Source: Desmonostoc geniculatum HA4340-LM1 (lineage in GTDB: Bacteria > Cyanobacteriota > Cyanobacteriia > Cyanobacteriales > Nostocaceae). From it: DNA of 61,515 nucleotides. Positions within the stretch are counted from its first letter, which is position 1, and every line of letters begins with the position of its first letter. The position numbers were made by a program, and so were the translations under genes. Location: assembly GCA_019359545.1 (NCBI GenBank), contig JAHHHB010000031.1, positions 1 through 61,515 of the forward strand. Reading direction: 5' to 3'. Positions 61,161 through 61,515 of this stretch are shown here, in pieces. Below the pieces are notes generated by a model. The model searched no databases, was not told the origin of the DNA, and saw only the letters and a list, made by a program, of their open reading frames with translations.

Positions 61161-61348
61161 CCGTGTATTACACTGCAAGCTGAACTGGGAATAATTCTGC
61201 TCGTCCATGTATTACACCGATACCCCGATACTCTTACAGTCTTTTTTTGTGAATTCTCGGCTTCCCATATATTACACGGAAGAGCGGCTTCCCTTTTTCC
61301 ATGTAATACATCGTTAAGCTGACAACCTTTTCCCCAAGTATTACACGG
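61161..61348. repeat. Palindromic motif array, right end of copy 2
   Basis: Five CCRTGTAWTACAYGG-type sites at 61161, 61205, 61265, 61299 and 61334 (each 15 bp), identical in sequence and spacing to those at 47437-47624. Confidence 0.8.
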
Positions 61349-61396
61349 TATCACTACCATTAGATCCAAAATCACCTTGAAACCTTACACACTAAG

Positions 61397-61515
61397 TACA
61401 AGTCACCGCAAAAAAGGGTCGGAAATAGAGGAAGATATTTTTTGTAGGGTGGCAAAAAAATCACATATGCAGGGACGTAGCTCAAATATCCAGGTTGAAA
61501 TGACAGGTGAGCAAC
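61397..61515. other. Window end, possible gene start at 61467
   Basis: Sequence right of copy 2. An ATG at 61467 opens a plus-strand frame (MQGRSSNIQVEMTGEQ) that continues past the window. Too short to assess, and no clear ribosome-binding site. Confidence 0.3.

Larger units (their letters stand above)
60131..61396. mobile_element. IS1634-like element, copy 2 (5'-truncated)
   Basis: Starts at GAACCTTGGG, corresponding to 46407 of copy 1, and runs nearly base-for-base with it to 61396, with changes only in the last ~50 bp. Same orientation, 13724 bp apart. Its left part has been lost at an IS1182-like scrap. The right end has the inner repeat ending CACACTAAG without the outer inverted arm, which defines the true element end. 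Confidence 0.8.

Noticed and set aside
1..61515. tRNA or rRNA genes
   Set aside because: No cloverleaf-like or conserved rRNA sequence was recognised by eye; a covariance-model scan would be needed to be sure.

Overview
The window looks like a large, mosaic conjugative plasmid of a filamentous, Nostoc/Anabaena-type cyanobacterium. The signs are many HIP1 octamers (GCGATCGC), heptamer STRR repeats (29045-29072), GTGTGGGGAG-type intergenic repeats, and cyanobacterial plasmid families (DUF3854 protein, a Toprim-fused MOBV-like relaxase, parA-parB-recD2). No rRNA, tRNA or CRISPR array was seen. All product names rest on motifs and remembered family features; no search was run.

Layout. 1-5.4 kb is a graveyard: an ISL3 scrap, a broken helicase, an out-of-frame parA/parB deletion fusion, an ISKra4-type element beside an IS630 scrap, and pieces of a recD2 gene. 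5.8-12.7 kb holds small plasmid genes, an operon of two ParA-like P-loop proteins plus a membrane protein, and a response regulator opposite a sensor-less histidine kinase. 12.7-33.8 kb is a nearly continuous minus-strand conjugation cluster. In transcription order it runs: relaxase-primase, AAA+ ATPase, DUF192 protein, pilin-like protein, VirB3-, VirB4-, VirB5-, VirB6-, VirB8-, VirB10- and VirB9-like proteins, a secreted 404-aa protein, VirD4-like coupling protein, a mini-relaxase-like protein, a 153-aa protein, a DUF3854 protein and a 270-aa protein. One opposite-strand four-helix-bundle gene interrupts it, bracketed by inverted GT-rich repeats.

34-36 kb is an actin-type segregation locus: six GCCGTCA iterons, a putative adaptor and a ParM-like protein. 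36-48 kb is accessory and IS-rich: an ISAs1 element, a 5'-truncated peptidase-SGNH hydrolase, a DyP-type peroxidase cut by an element with 54-bp inverted ends, and an internally deleted IS1634-like element. 48-53 kb carries a SWIM/SNF2 helicase pair and remnants of HNH and ParM genes. 55-59.3 kb is an intact parA-parB-recD2 module. 59.4-61.4 kb has a ribbon-helix-helix-like gene, an IS1182-like scrap and a second, direct copy of the IS1634-like element.

Main observation. Three genes for likely DNA-binding partition or regulatory proteins carry perfect or near-perfect 15-20 bp palindromes inside their own coding sequence, each of a different sequence. Both parB genes have theirs at the same protein position (GCGGATAACGTTATCCGC; TACGAACAACGTTGTTCGTA). 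The RHH-like gene carries CCGTGTAATACTTGG twice and two relatives just upstream, and the same motif forms arrays at the ends of the duplicated IS1634-like element. These are candidate self-encoded centromere or operator sites. The two parAB/recD2 modules, one decayed, plus two ParM loci, one decayed, suggest a fused cointegrate plasmid.
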